A stretch of 64,000 bases of DNA from Perognathus longimembris pacificus (GCF_023159225.1 NC_063161.1:124844958-124908957); one strand, 5' to 3'; counted from the stretch's first letter, positions 22,450 to 32,798 are shown. Notes: a model not told the origin generated them from the sequence alone. Made by a program: numbers and translations.

Positions 22450-22609
22450 ACTATCCAGCTGCAAGCTGGCATACTTTATTCATTCTACTTTAATCTTTAT
22501 AGCAGTTCTGAAAAGGTTCTTTCTAACATCAATCTCCATATGAAAAAAATGGACTTTCAGATAAATTAAATCTTCCTCAAAGTTATACAGAGATTCCAAA
22601 CTAGATCTT
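22450..22609 (+). repeat. MIR SINE, left part (continues after L1)
   Basis: TACTTTAATCTTTATAGCAG, CCATATGAAAAAAATGGAC, AAATCTTCCTCAAAGTTATACAGAG and CCAAACTAGATCTT fit MIR. The 3' part resumes at 23155 (GATCTTCTAATACTGCTACTC). Confidence 0.6.
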
Positions 22610-23154
22610 TTTATATATATTATTTTTTTATTATAAAACTGATGTACAGAGAGGTTACAGTTTCACACGTTAGGCATTGGACACATTTCTTGTACTGTTT
22701 GTTACCTTGTCCCTCATACCCCCCTCCCCCCTCCCCCTGTCCCCCCCTGAGGTGTTCAGTTCACTTACACCAAACAGTTTTGCAAGTATTGCTTTTGTTG
22801 TTGTTTCTCGTATTTTACCCTTTGTCTCTCAATTTTGGTATTCCCTTTGAATTTCCTAATTCTAATACCAGTACACACTGTTTCCCATACACTCAGATAA
22901 GATTACAGAGATAGTGTAGATACAATCACAAGAAGGTGATACACGAACATCATCAATAGTAGAAACTACAGATACACATGGGATGTTGAAAGTAGTTACA
23001 ACTCTGATATAACAATCATTTTCATAAAATGGAGTTCATTTCACTTAGCATCATCTTATGGGATCATAAGGGTATAGCTATTGGGCTCTTGTGATCCTCT
23101 GTTGTGACTTGCCTAAACCTGTGCTAATTATTCCCTATAAGGGAGAGCAGTATG
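22610..23154 (-). mobile_element. Short antisense L1 3' UTR with exact 20-bp TSD and a tiny inversion
   Basis: Reverse complement of the younger-type L1 3' UTR, from the poly(A)-side (TTTTTTTATTATAAAACTGA) through the C-rich tract near 22720 to CTAATTATTCCCTATAAGGGAG at about 23145. TSD copies: 22590-22609 and 23155-23174, identical over 20 bp. The last few bases before the right TSD are sense ORF2 sequence, indicating twin priming (see findings). Confidence 0.95.
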
Positions 23155-23205
23155 GAGATTCCAAACTAGATCTTCTAATACTGCTACTCATGTTCCAAAT
23201 TCAGC
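23155..23205 (+). repeat. MIR SINE, right part (after L1)
   Basis: Continues the MIR interrupted at 22609, and includes the right-hand TSD copy. Confidence 0.5.
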
Positions 23206-24200
23206 TTATTATCACTTGAAAAGCTAAATAGCCCTGAAAACAAGGACTGTGGAAAAAGCAGCATTGAGGCTCAGACTGCAGTCCCAAATAATCAAAAGAT
23301 GAGAACATAAAATGAGATTAAGAAATTCTTATGTTGGACATTTACAATTCAAAGTAAATTCCACTATCTTTCCATAGCCCAGCCAGTTTATGATAGCTCA
23401 AAAAACACTTGACTCAAACCAGAGGCCAACAAATATTGGCTGTTTTTAGACATTTGATTTTACACTAAGGAATAGGATCTTGTCTTGGTCTAATATAGAA
23501 TTTTGTATGTTCTGCTATAGACAGAGCATAGTGAAACAGGGTACATTTTGGCTTCAAAAAATATATAATCTTTACCATCTAATTTTATTAAGCAAAACTC
23601 TAAACATGCATAACATCAAGAGCACAGTGAAACAATCTCATTTGCACCATCATCAACAATTATTAAAATTACATCATTTTTAGAAGAAAAAAGGTTGTTT
23701 CATTAAACCTCCTTTAAACCAGGTGACACCATGTAAATGCAGAATTCCCTGCTGTATATTTTTAAATATTTCCTAAATAAAGAAGTACATATGTATATTA
23801 ACAAATAAATTCACACACATTTTTAAGGAGAAATGGATTGTTTCCCTCGAGGGGATGCATACAAAGTGTCTGCTTACAGCTCAGAAATGTGTGTGTGTTC
23901 ACAATCTGTTTGATGGCACTAATGGTCAGAAAAAAATAAAATTCGGTCCTTACTATCTGTCCTGTCTTTAAGCAAAATGTGTGCCATTTACTTGGGAGCT
24001 ATATAACAGATGTGGATATAAAAGGAAGAAACCAGTTATAAAGCACTAGGGGGAAGCTGCACAGATGTCCCTGTTTTTAATGTGTTACTATGCAGATCCA
24101 AGTTAGTTCACTGCAATGATCTCAGACTTCATGAAACTTCTTCATATTATAGATCACCCACACCCTATCTTAAAAAGCTTTCCATTATTTAAAAAAAAAA
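23206..24200. other. No gene seen
   Basis: AT-rich, apparently unique. One 67-codon frame at 23480-23683 has no domain. Confidence 0.5.
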
Positions 24201-24214
24201 TAGGAAGGTGGGAA

Positions 24215-24327
24215 GGAGGGAGGGAGGGAGGGAGGGAGGGAGGGAGGGAGGGAGGGAGGGAGGGAGGGAGGGAGGGAGGGAGGGAGGGAGGGAGGGAGGG
24301 AGGGAGGGAGGGAGGGAGGGAGGGAGG
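24215..24327 (+). repeat. (GGGA)28 tetranucleotide tract
   Basis: About 113 bp of near-perfect GGGA after an A10 run and GGAAGGTGGGAAGG. Regular GGG runs make G-quadruplex formation plausible. Both strands stay open and read as Gly/Arg/Glu or Pro/Ser runs, which are artefacts. Confidence 0.97.
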
Positions 24328-24329
24328 CA

Positions 24330-24785
24330 GACAGAAGGACCACTTTCTCCAACCGGGCCATTCAGGAACACAAAGTGATATGTCCTGAACACATGAAATC
24401 TGATGAGTGATAGGAGGAGAGCTGCTTGGAAGACCTGTATGCAAGGATATAGAATACAAAGCCATGTGTGAGCAAGGATTAGGCCCCAGGAAAGGCCATT
24501 TCTAAGATCTCCTTGTGCCTTGAGATCCTTCGTGACACCAAGATCTTGAAATCACTTCATTATGGTGAAGACAAAAGCATGTTCTTTTTGCTTTCCCAGA
24601 ACTCTAGCTTTCTATAGATTACCATGTATTGATTACCATATATTGTGCCAGGAACTCAACTGAATCTTTTATATATAAAGATTATCTCACTTCACTTATA
24701 CAGTCCTTCCCATTAATTACTGCTAATGGATTTCAGACATTAGAATGTTAAACTTCAACTTTAAGTAATTTTGCAAATTTAAAAG
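24330..24785 (+). repeat. Unique DNA with a probable MIR at 24600-24730
   Basis: GTGCCAGGAACTCAACTGAA then AAAGATTATCTCACTTCACTT resembles the MIR core (GTGCCAGGCACT...ATTATCTCATTT). The rest looks unique. Confidence 0.45.
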
Positions 24786-25010
24786 TAGCCTACACCTGTA
24801 ATCCTAGCTATTCAGGAGGCTGAGATCTGAGGATCATGGTTCCAAGCTAGCCCAAACAGGAAAATCCATGAAACTCTTATCTCCAATTAACCATGAAAAA
24901 GGAGGCCAAAAGTGGAGCTATTATTCAAGTGGTACAGCCCTAGCCTTGAGCAAAAAAAAGTTCAGGGACAGCATCTAGGCCCTGAGTTCAAGCCCTAGGA
25001 CCAGGGTTTT
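24786..25010 (+). repeat. B1-Geo dimeric SINE
   Basis: CACCTGTAATCCTAGCTATT, GGCTGAGATCTGAGGATCAT, CTCCAATTAACCATG linker, then AAGTGGTACAGCCCTAGCC and CTGAGTTCAAGCCCTAGGAC. Confidence 0.92.
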
Positions 25011-25045
25011 TTAAAAAGGAAAGGAAAGGTGGCAATTGGAAAGGT

Positions 25046-25131
25046 GAGGCTCAATTAGTAGAGCACCAACCTTGGTTGGACAAAAGCCTAGTGAGAGCCT
25101 GGGTCCCTGAGTTCAAGCCCTAGTCTTGGCA
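25046..25131 (+). repeat. Single tRNA-like (Geo-like) monomer
   Basis: GGTGAGGCTCAATTAGTAGA and CCTGAGTTCAAGCCCTAGTC at Geo-like spacing, ending in an A-rich tail at 25139. Confidence 0.7.
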
Positions 25132-25281
25132 CAGAGGGGAAAAAAACTGACCATCCACAGTGTCCCACGGCGGCTGAATAATGTTGACTAGCCCATATTC
25201 TGAAACAGTATACAGCCATTTAAAAATGAAATGTGAAGAAAACATTGATGGCTATTTGAAGGTTGATAAAAGAAAATTTTT

Positions 25282-25370
25282 GAAGCAAGCACTCTTGCCA
25301 CTAGGCCATATTCCCAGCACCCCCCCCCCCCCTTTTTTTGGCCAGTCCTGGGCCTTCACGTGCTTGCTTC
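25282..25370 (-). repeat. Scrambled IDL-Geo fragment with tail-to-head junction and inverted ends
   Basis: 25282-25320 is antisense IDL 5' end (CACTCTTGCCACTAGGCC). It is followed by C13 (25320-25332), T7 (25333-25339) and then the antisense Geo 3' end (GGCCAGTCCTGGGCC). In a normal antisense copy the order is the reverse. The insert ends are perfect 11-bp inverted repeats (GAAGCAAGCAC / GTGCTTGCTTC). It is flanked by ATAAAAGAAAATTTTT (25266-25281) and a close copy at 25371-25386. Confidence 0.75.
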
Positions 25371-25399
25371 ATAAAAGAAAAATTTCAAAGGGTAGATTT

Positions 25400-25999
25400 A
25401 AAGTAGGTATGTGTATGTACACTGAAACATTTGGAAATTACAAGTGCCTATAGGTTCTTTAAATATTTGTTTCTTAAACTGCATTATTATCAAATGAAAG
25501 AATAAAATGATTGCATTGAAACACTGAGTCCTTGCTCTTTCCTACTCATAAGCCAAAGGTCTGTTCTCACCCTGGTCATCTTTGGCAAGTGCATCAAGGT
25601 GTGTTTTATGGACTTGTCTTTGTTCAAATGTTGCCTAAAGTGTACAATGGGAACTTCCTCTCTGGGCCTCCAGGACTTTGTGTAAATTCCTCATCACAAC
25701 AATGGCTCTAATGGAATCATTTAGATTTCACCCTCACTTGCCCTGATACCCTCAAGAGGAGCAATCATACTTCTTTTCTCTGGCCCATGACATCTGTTTA
25801 ATAAATACTTGACTAATACATGGGCAAATGAAAGGAATGAATGATTGATGGAGAACAGTTAACTTCTAAAGCTGCTGATGTGTTCAAAACCATCATCGCT
25901 GAACTATAGTAGCTGATTGAATTTCAACTAATGCCTGAGCTAACGCTATTGATATTGGAAAGAGCCCTGGGACATTATTTTTTAATGTGGACTTTGGGG
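25400..25999. other. No gene seen
   Basis: Unique-looking DNA with no frame of note. Confidence 0.5.
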
Positions 26000-26625
26000 T
26001 TATGCCCTATATTTAAATCCTGGATTTACTCAGAGAGATGGAAGATGTTTTCTCTCATATGTTTGTGCAAATATACACAAACATACTAACTAAAGTATGA
26101 TATATGCAGGGGAGAATCCCAATCATGCCATTCCCTTAAACAACTCACAGTTTAACAAAATGAATACCAGGAAACCAGAACCTGTGTTGTCAAGAGGTGG
26201 GGAGTGTAAGGAAGACGGCTGATGAATAGAGAGAGAACGGATGGGCAAAGGCAGTCAGAATAATCAATGTACATATATGAAAATGGAACCAGGTAAATTG
26301 AAAGGATGGGTAGGTTTGAGAGAGATGGAGAATGGTGGAAGAGGGGTGGATTTTAATCATGACACTCTGTATTCACCAAATGACATGTTGAATTGAAACC
26401 CCTTTGTATAATTAGTTAACAATAATAAATAAATCCCAGATTTAATATTTAGCAGTTTTGTGGAGAAATGTCTTCATTTCTCTGATACTTAAGAGTCTCC
26501 ATCTATAAAACATGTATGAGTGTATGATATTCCTGCATTTTCAAGATGGCTGTGAGGATGAAATTAGATAAAGTATGCATGCTAACTGACACTCAATGAA
26601 TATTCAATATTTGCTGTCACCATGT
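26000..26625 (+). repeat. MIR SINE split by an old L1
   Basis: 5' piece 26000-26028 (ATTTAAATCCTGGATTTACTC). 3' piece 26445-26625 (CTTCATTTCTCTGATACTTA, GTCTCCATCTATAAAAC, GGCTGTGAGGATGAAATTAG, ACACTCAATGAATATTC). All MIR landmarks occur in order. Confidence 0.75.
26029..26430 (+). mobile_element. Old-type L1 3' end inside a MIR
   Basis: Ends ATGACATGTTGAATTGAAAC, CCTTTGTATAATTAG and an AATAAATAAAT tail. AAATCCTGGATTTA (26015-26028) and AAATCCCAGATTTA (26431-26444) form a 14-bp TSD with two mismatches. Confidence 0.8.
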
Positions 26626-26865
26626 AGTGTACTGTCTGTTAGGTGAAGAGTATTTGACTGAGTGGCTTCCAGGAGTACAAAAGCTGCTGACCAAGCATTG
26701 CTTGCTCCTGAGACAGTAAAGCCCATAACTCCTCCTGGAGGTTGGGTGGATCTCCTGGGTACTTTGTCTTACAAGTCCTCAGTTAGACAAGAAAGAATAG
26801 CATAGATGCAAATTCGCTCCAAAAACCAAAAGTTGAACTTGATTTTATATAATCAAGATAATTGT

Positions 26866-27095
26866 CCAGCTGAACACCTGTGGCTCACATTTGCTATCGT
26901 GTAATCCTAGCTACTCATTAAGCTGAGACCTAGAAGATAGCAGCTCAAAGGCAGCCAAGGTATTAAAGTCTATGAGACTCTATCTCTAATTAACTAACAA
27001 AATGTCAGGTAAGAGGTGTGTCTCAAATGGTAGAGTACCAGTTTATGAACATGCACGCTGAATGAGAGCACAAATCTCTGAGTTCAAGTAGAAAA
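26866..27095 (+). repeat. Diverged B1-Geo type SINE
   Basis: GTGTAATCCTAGCTACTCAT, GAGACTCTATCTCTAATTAA, GTGTGTCTCAAATGGTAGAG and CTCTGAGTTCAAG. More decayed than most copies here. Confidence 0.8.
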
Positions 27096-27224
27096 AAATT
27101 AAGTTACAAAACTGACAAAGACAGTATTAGGGATTCTAACACACTGTTATGGAATTAGAGCCTGGAATAACCTTTCTTGAGGGAGAAAGAGACAAACTGA
27201 CAGAATCCATCAATGTGTAAAGTT

Positions 27225-27482
27225 ACACACATGTTACTCTTGGACACAGAAACTGTTTGTCTAACAATTTATCCTATAAAACACCTTCAAAATTGGCAAT
27301 TCTACATGAAAGTATAGAATTTTATTCCTGTTTTCAAGAATAAAAAAATCAGCAGCAACCCAAATCAATAGAGAAATGCCTAAATAAATTATGACACATC
27401 CTCAAGTGGTGTCCATTGAAGCTGTTAACATGAAATATATCTATATTTCCATGACAAAAATGTGCATGGTATAGAAGTGAGT
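27225..27482 (+). mobile_element. Ancient L1 (L1M-like) ORF2-end relic
   Basis: AGCAACCCAAATCAATAGAG, CCTAAATAAATTATGACACA and AAAAATGTGCATGGTATAGA follow the order of old mammalian L1 3' regions. It ends where the next L1 was inserted. Confidence 0.5.
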
Positions 27483-27495
27483 AAAAGAAATCTTA

Positions 27496-28609
27496 CTTAA
27501 AGACAGACTTCTCTGAAAAGGAAATGAAAATGGCCAAGAGACACATGAAGTGCTCAACATCCCTGGCCATAAAAAAAGATGCAAATCAAGAAAACATTGA
27601 GATTATACCTAACTCCAGTAAGAATGTCCATCATCAAGAAAACTAATAACAACAGTTGCTGGCAGGGATGTGGCCAAAAGGGAACACTACTAACTACACT
27701 GTTGATGGAAGTATAAACTTGTTCAACCACTCTGGAAAGCCATGTGGAGGTTCCTGAAAAAGCGAAACATAGAGCTCCTCCATGACACAGACACAGCAAT
27801 CTCACATCTTGGCATTTACCCAAAGGATCACAAACAAGCCAAACTCATGCTACCAGCACAACATGTTCATAGCAGCATTATTTATCATAGCTAAAATAGG
27901 AACCAACCCAGATGCCCTTCAGTAGATGAATGGATCAATAAATTATGGTATATATACACAGTGGAATTCTATGCTTCTGTTAGAAAGAATGACATTGCCC
28001 CATTTGTAATAAAATGGAAAGACTTAGAAAAAAAAGTTATACTAAGTGAAGTGAGCTAGACCCAAAGAAACATACGCTCTATGGTTTCCCTCACTGGTAA
28101 TAATTAGTATATATCTAGGATAGTCCTAGCAGATGATCGCAATAGCTCAGTAGCTATGTACAGATGATCACATAAAATGACGCTAATAGAAATTACCTCT
28201 AAAATATGGAAGCAAGTAGTTTATAATTGACGTTATTATTTTCAACATCCTATGTGAAATTACTTCTTTTTTCCTCTGTTCATCTTCCCTATGATTTAGC
28301 CCCTATTGTCACTGTATTTGATTCTGGTACCCTGGATATTTTATATATGTCTGTCTGAATTAGAGAAGGGAAGGGGAACATTAAAATGGTGAGACAAAGG
28401 GTAAAAGGCAAAGCAATTCAACAGCAATACTTACAAGACTATATCTTTTAAGTCAACTGTACAACTGGGGACATGGGGGAGGAGGGAAGGTGGGAGAAAA
28501 ATGAGGGAAGGGGGATTAAGTTGGACAAGAAATGTACTCACTACCTAATGTATGTAACTGTAACCCCTCTGTACTTCACCTTGACAATTAAAAAATTAAT
28601 AATTTTTTA
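27496..28609 (+). mobile_element. 5'-truncated L1 with 13-bp TSD (one mismatch)
   Basis: Carries the ORF2 C-terminus (from GACAGACTTCTCTGAAAAGG to about 28105) and a 3' UTR with a G/A-rich tract near 28465-28515 and the ending CTCTGTACTTCACCTTGACA, ATTAAAAAATTAAT. ORF2 reading is broken by several stops and frame changes. TSD: AAAAGAAATCTTA (27483-27495) and AAAAGAAGTCTTA (28610-28622). Clearly more diverged than the 2.6-kb copy. Confidence 0.92.
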
Positions 28610-28622
28610 AAAAGAAGTCTTA

Positions 28623-29750
28623 GGGCAACATAAGCCTATTTTTAAAAAGGAAATTAAGAATAATGCTTTAAATAATATTTCATATAAAACCCCAATACAT
28701 TTGCACATTACTCTATTCTAGAGTGTTATGAAAATTTCACCTTTTGCCATATGATTTTCCTCATGATTTAAATATCCTACATGAACATGCACTTCTTTGG
28801 TAATTATACAATTTTTTTATTTTTTTTAAAAAGCTAAGCTATAAATAGAAAGAAGGGGGAAAATCTAAGACAAAGTCTGACTTTGTTGAAGCTTTAAATG
28901 ATCCTTTTTGATTATTGTAGTCTCCAACACCATTTGACCTTTAGCCATAGAATTGGTGGTGCCCTATAATTCTATTAGCTAGCCTGATAGGTCTGACTGA
29001 TGGTAAACGGGCAGAAGAAAATCCAGAATGGTCTTTCCTTTTTTTTTTCAAAATGAACAAAAGGCTAAGATACAGCCTGGCTGTGAAATATGTAATTGGA
29101 AAAAGTATTGCCCCTTGGTTAAAAAAGTGACCTCCAATGGGCAATAATTCCTTTAGATTGAACATTTTGTTACAATTGTCCACAGAAACTTAAAGAGGTT
29201 ATTTCCTTGATCTTCAGGGCATTCATTTTCTACCATAAGCATCCCACAGTGTGATGTATATACCCAACATATAGAAGATTAATAGCATTTCTCTAATGCT
29301 TTCCCCCTGAACTACTTGATGCAAGTGGTATTCGTGGAAATTATTTGATCTGAATCACTGTTGAACCCCAGCATTCGAGCATTCCTAGCTGTTCTCTCTT
29401 AGTTCCACTACTATTACATATTTTTATTTTAAATTCACTCTATCCAGTTATAATTGAAAAAATTGGTTGAAGAAGTGTTTTTAAGAAAAAGCAAAAGTAC
29501 AAACTGTAGATATATGAGAGCACACTTAAGCATTGTTAGAGTATGTTAAGTAGCACACTCTTCCTGGAGATAGTTTGGGAATATACATCAAGTTAGAAAA
29601 TATGAACTCCTCTGAGCCAGCTATCCTGCATAGAAGTAAAATAATATGTATTCAGTGAAAATCTAGGAGCAATCAATATTATCATCAGTACAGGATAGGC
29701 CACAATCATAAAATATTCAGACAATAGAAGATTAGTCCTGAGATAAATAT
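28623..29750. other. No gene seen
   Basis: AT-rich unique-looking DNA. An 80-codon minus frame (28941-29183) has no domain. Confidence 0.5.
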
Positions 29751-29941
29751 AGGAGGGACAATATATGCTTCAAATTCTTAGCTCCTTAAAACCTCAGAAT
29801 GTGACCGTATTTGAAAATTGAATGTTTTCAGATATAACTAAGAATCTTGAGATAAAATCATGAGATTGACTAAAATCCAGTATCCATTTTATTTTATTTT
29901 GTGCCAGTACCTAGGGCTTAAACTCGGATCCTTAGCTTTTT

Positions 29942-30532
29942 TTTTTTAATTCCATTATACTGGTAGTTTATTATTTCTTTTTTTTTCAAATTTTTATTAT
30001 CAAACTGATGTACAGAGAGGCTACAGTTTCATACTTTAGGCATTGGATACATTTGTTGTATTGTTTGTTATCTTGTCCCTCATACCCCCCTCCCTCCTCC
30101 CCCTTTCCCTCCCCCCCCCCCCCCCGCCACCGGAGGTGTTCAGTTCACTTACACCAAATAGTTTTGCAAGTATTGCTTCTGTAGTTGTCTTTTTTTACCC
30201 TGTGTCTCTCAAATTTGGTATTCCCTTTCAATTTCCTACTTCCAATACCAGTATACACAATTTCCAATATACTCAGATAAGATTGCAGAGATAGTGTAGG
30301 TACAACCACAGGAAGGTGATACAAGAAGATCATCAATAATAGAAGCTACAGATACACATGGGATGTTGAAAGTAGTTACAACTGTGATATAACAATTGTT
30401 TCCATAACATGGAGTTCATTTCACTTAGCATCATCTTAGGTGTTCATAAGGGTATAGCTATTGGGCCTTGTGATACTCTGCTTTGACTTGCCTAAACCTG
30501 TACTAATTATTCCCAATAAGGGAGACCATAGA
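29942..30532 (-). mobile_element. Antisense L1 3' UTR, inner layer; 15-bp TSD and candidate 3' transduction
   Basis: Antisense younger-type L1 UTR (AAACTGATGTACAGAGAGGC to CCCAATAAGGGAGACCATAG) with a C15 run at 30111-30125. On its 3' side two T runs (29937-29947 and 29978-29986) enclose 30 bp of non-L1 sequence. TSD GATCCTTAGCTTTTT: 29927-29941 and 30533-30547. Confidence 0.93.
30111..30125 (+). repeat. Poly(C)15
   Basis: Expanded C run within the antisense G-rich tract of the L1 UTR. Confidence 0.95.
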
Positions 30533-31055
30533 GATCCTTAGCTTTTTCACTCAAGGCTGGCAACCTTCCACTTGAGCCACAGCTTTGCTTTCAGCTTTTT
30601 TGCTAGTTAATTGGAGATATGAGTCTCACAGACTTTCCTGCCTGGGCCAGCTTTGAGCCAGGATCCTCAAATTTCAGCCTCCTGAGTGGCTAGGATTACA
30701 GGCACAAGCCACCAGCGTTGAGCCAAATGATGTCTTTCTTTTAAAAAGAAGAGGATACAGGGAGACACCAGGCATTGGCATGTGAGAGCCTTGAGGATAG
30801 AGGCACAGATAGGAGTAATGCAGCCTCACACCAAGAACTGCCAAGAATTGTTTGCTCCCAAGAGAGCTAGGAGCAAGCAAGAGTCTCCAGAAGGAATCAC
30901 CCCTGTCACTCCACACTTTCTCCTGATTTTGTGAGTATGAATTTTAAGGCACTTAGTTTGGGACAACTTTTGTTTCATCAGCTCTAGAATATGGACACAA
31001 ATAGGATGGTTGAGATTTTCAGAAGGGGGAAGGGTGAACATGTATATACACACAT

Positions 31056-31262
31056 GTGTTGGTACTGGGGCTTGAACTCAGGGCCTGGGGACTGACTCTG
31101 AGCTTTTGTGATCAAGGCTAGCTCAGTATAACATGAGCCACAGATCTACTTCGTGTTTTGAACAGTCTCAAGGACTTTCCTGCCTGGGCCAGCTGCACAC
31201 TGTGATCCTCAGATCTCCTGGGTAGCTGGGATTACAGGTGTGAACCACTTGCATTTGGTTTG
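31056..31262 (-). repeat. B1-Geo SINE, antisense
   Basis: GTACTGGGGCTTGAACTCAG, TGAGCCACAGATC, TTTCCTGCCTGGGCCAGC, TGGGTAGCTGGGATTACAGG. Confidence 0.9.
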
Positions 31263-31264
31263 AG

Positions 31265-32140
31265 ATTTGTTTTTAAATGATCCAGTGATAATGGGTGATG
31301 GGGCAGAATCAGAGGAAATACTTTAAGAAGTTTAGTCCTACTCAGACATCACTATATACTGACTTGACAGGCAGGTAGGACTATTGCTCAGCTTCTGGCT
31401 ACATCAGGAAAATGTCAGGACCTGTGTTGTCTCCTAGTATATGGAGAATCATCTTTTATAGAGGTAACATTTAAAGTAGGTCTAAATTCTAGCCAGTTAA
31501 AGAAAATTCTAGCAAGATATTCTCCTTGTCACTCCCTATTCCCAGGTGTGGTGGCAGCCACCAGTAATTGACTATGACACTCTTTCAGACTGGAGATTGG
31601 CTGACAACAAATAGGGACCTGCTTTCCTGAGGAGCTCTGCCATGCCTAGGTGCTGTTCTTGATCACATTCTATCCAGTGGCTGAAAGAACATATCACTGG
31701 CAAAGTAGCAAAGTAGAAAAAAGAAAATCTTAGGAAAGGAATCGTTCACAGTTTGGAATCTAAAAACATCACCAGAGTTCTAGGTTTTACTTAGTCCTTA
31801 CTAGGTGTCAGTTCTAATAATATTGAAAAAATTTTAAACACAACAACCAAACAGAAATGTCCCTTGAGGACTCTATAGGACAAACGGTCAGTTATGTACA
31901 GGAAGTTAGAAGGACCAATGTCAGGAAGCCTGCAATACAAAGGATGCATAGAGCCTGCAGAGAACTTCTCCTCACCTACTCCGGCTCCAGTACAAAGCTT
32001 AAAATTTCACACAGTTATGATGTAAGGACTACTCCAGCCAAACATGTACACTTTATCTTTGTGTTGCCAGAAAATACAAGAAATACAGGAAATCTGAAGG
32101 TATAACTACTGTTTTCCTTTTATTCACAAAGGAAATAAAG
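31265..32140. other. No gene seen
   Basis: Unique-looking. An 82-codon frame at 31857-32105 has no recognisable features. Confidence 0.5.
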
Positions 32141-32159
32141 TTCCAAGAGGGGAAGTCAC

Positions 32160-32237
32160 GGGCTGGGATGTAGCTCAGTGGCAAAACGCTTGCCTAGCAA
32201 GTGCAACGTCCTGGGTTCGAGACCCAGTACCAAAAAA
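32160..32237 (+). repeat. Monomeric ID element with exact 15-bp TSD
   Basis: Single tRNA-Ala-like ID unit: A-box TAGCTCAGTGG (32171-32181), B-box GGGTTCGAGACCC (32213-32225), short A8 tail. AAGAGGGGAAGTCAC at 32145-32159 is repeated exactly at 32238-32252. It has no Geo half. Because it is an A-tailed copy with a TSD, it is a retrotransposed ID and not a tRNA gene. Confidence 0.97.
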
Positions 32238-32252
32238 AAGAGGGGAAGTCAC

Positions 32253-32567
32253 CTGGCCAGGAAGTAGACGTTAATTGACCAGGAAATAAGATTCAAATGT
32301 AGGTATTTGGGAGGCTACATGGTTGGCATGATGGCTCTTCCAAGGGTAAACTATGAATGTGAGTTTTGTGAACAGGAGCATTCTATTTAGATTGATGGGC
32401 ATGCTTCCAGCCATGGCCGGAAACTATGATTCCTAAATAGGACACCTGCATTTCTACAAATGACCAGGACAGAGTAGTGGGTGCTACTACATACTAGCTG
32501 CAGGTGAATTGATAGATTGTGGCCTTTGATCATGGGAAATAATTATCAACACTTTTTAAAGTGGATT
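32253..32567. other. No gene seen
   Basis: Unique-looking sequence. Confidence 0.5.
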
Positions 32568-32798
32568 CAAGCCAAGTATTGCTCACACCTGTGATCCTAG
32601 CTACTCAAAGGGCTGAGATTGAGAATTGTGGTTCAAAGCCAGCCTAGCTAGGAAAGTCCATGAGACTCTTATCTCTAATTAACCACCAGAAAACCAGAAG
32701 TGGAGCTGTGGCTTAAAGTAGTAGAGCACTAGCCTTGAATAAAAAAAAAGAACTCAGGGACAGTGTCAAGCCTCAAGACTGGCAAAAAAAAAAAAAAA
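32568..32798 (+). repeat. B1-Geo dimeric SINE
   Basis: CACACCTGTGATCCTAGCTA, CTCTTATCTCTAATTAACC, GGAGCTGTGGCTTAAAGTAG; ends in A15. AAAGTGGA flanks both ends as a short possible TSD. Confidence 0.92.

Larger units (their letters stand above)
29886..30722 (-). repeat. B1-Geo SINE, antisense, middle layer of the nest
   Basis: Tail ATTTTATTTTATTTTG and Geo 3' end GTGCCAGTACCTAGGGCTTA at 29886-29941. It resumes at 30548 (CACTCAAGGCTGG, CACTTGAGCCACAGC, GGAGATATGAGTCTCACAG, CTCCTGAGTGGCTAGGATTA). Confidence 0.88.
29755..31000 (+). mobile_element. MLT1 LTR, outer layer of a three-element nest
   Basis: 5' piece 29755-29885 (AACCTCAGAATGTGACCGTA, TTCAGATATAACTAAG). 3' piece 30735-31000 (GTGAGAGCCTTGAGGATAG, ACTGCCAAGAATTGTTTGC, TCTCCAGAAGGAATC, TTTTAAGGCACTTAGTTTG). 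The MLT1 order is kept across the interruption. Confidence 0.75.

Noticed and set aside
24154..24465. Proline/serine-rich (minus) or glycine/arginine-rich (plus) protein
   Set aside because: The frames are simply the (GGGA)n tract read in six frames.
25282..25370. Miniature DNA transposon with 11-bp terminal inverted repeats
   Set aside because: The body is recognisable IDL and Geo SINE sequence, so the inverted ends are better explained by SINE rearrangement. Kept as a finding, not as a new transposon.
32160..32237. tRNA-Ala-like gene
   Set aside because: Exact flanking TSD and A-tail show it is a retrotransposed ID element, and it lacks a proper acceptor stem pairing.
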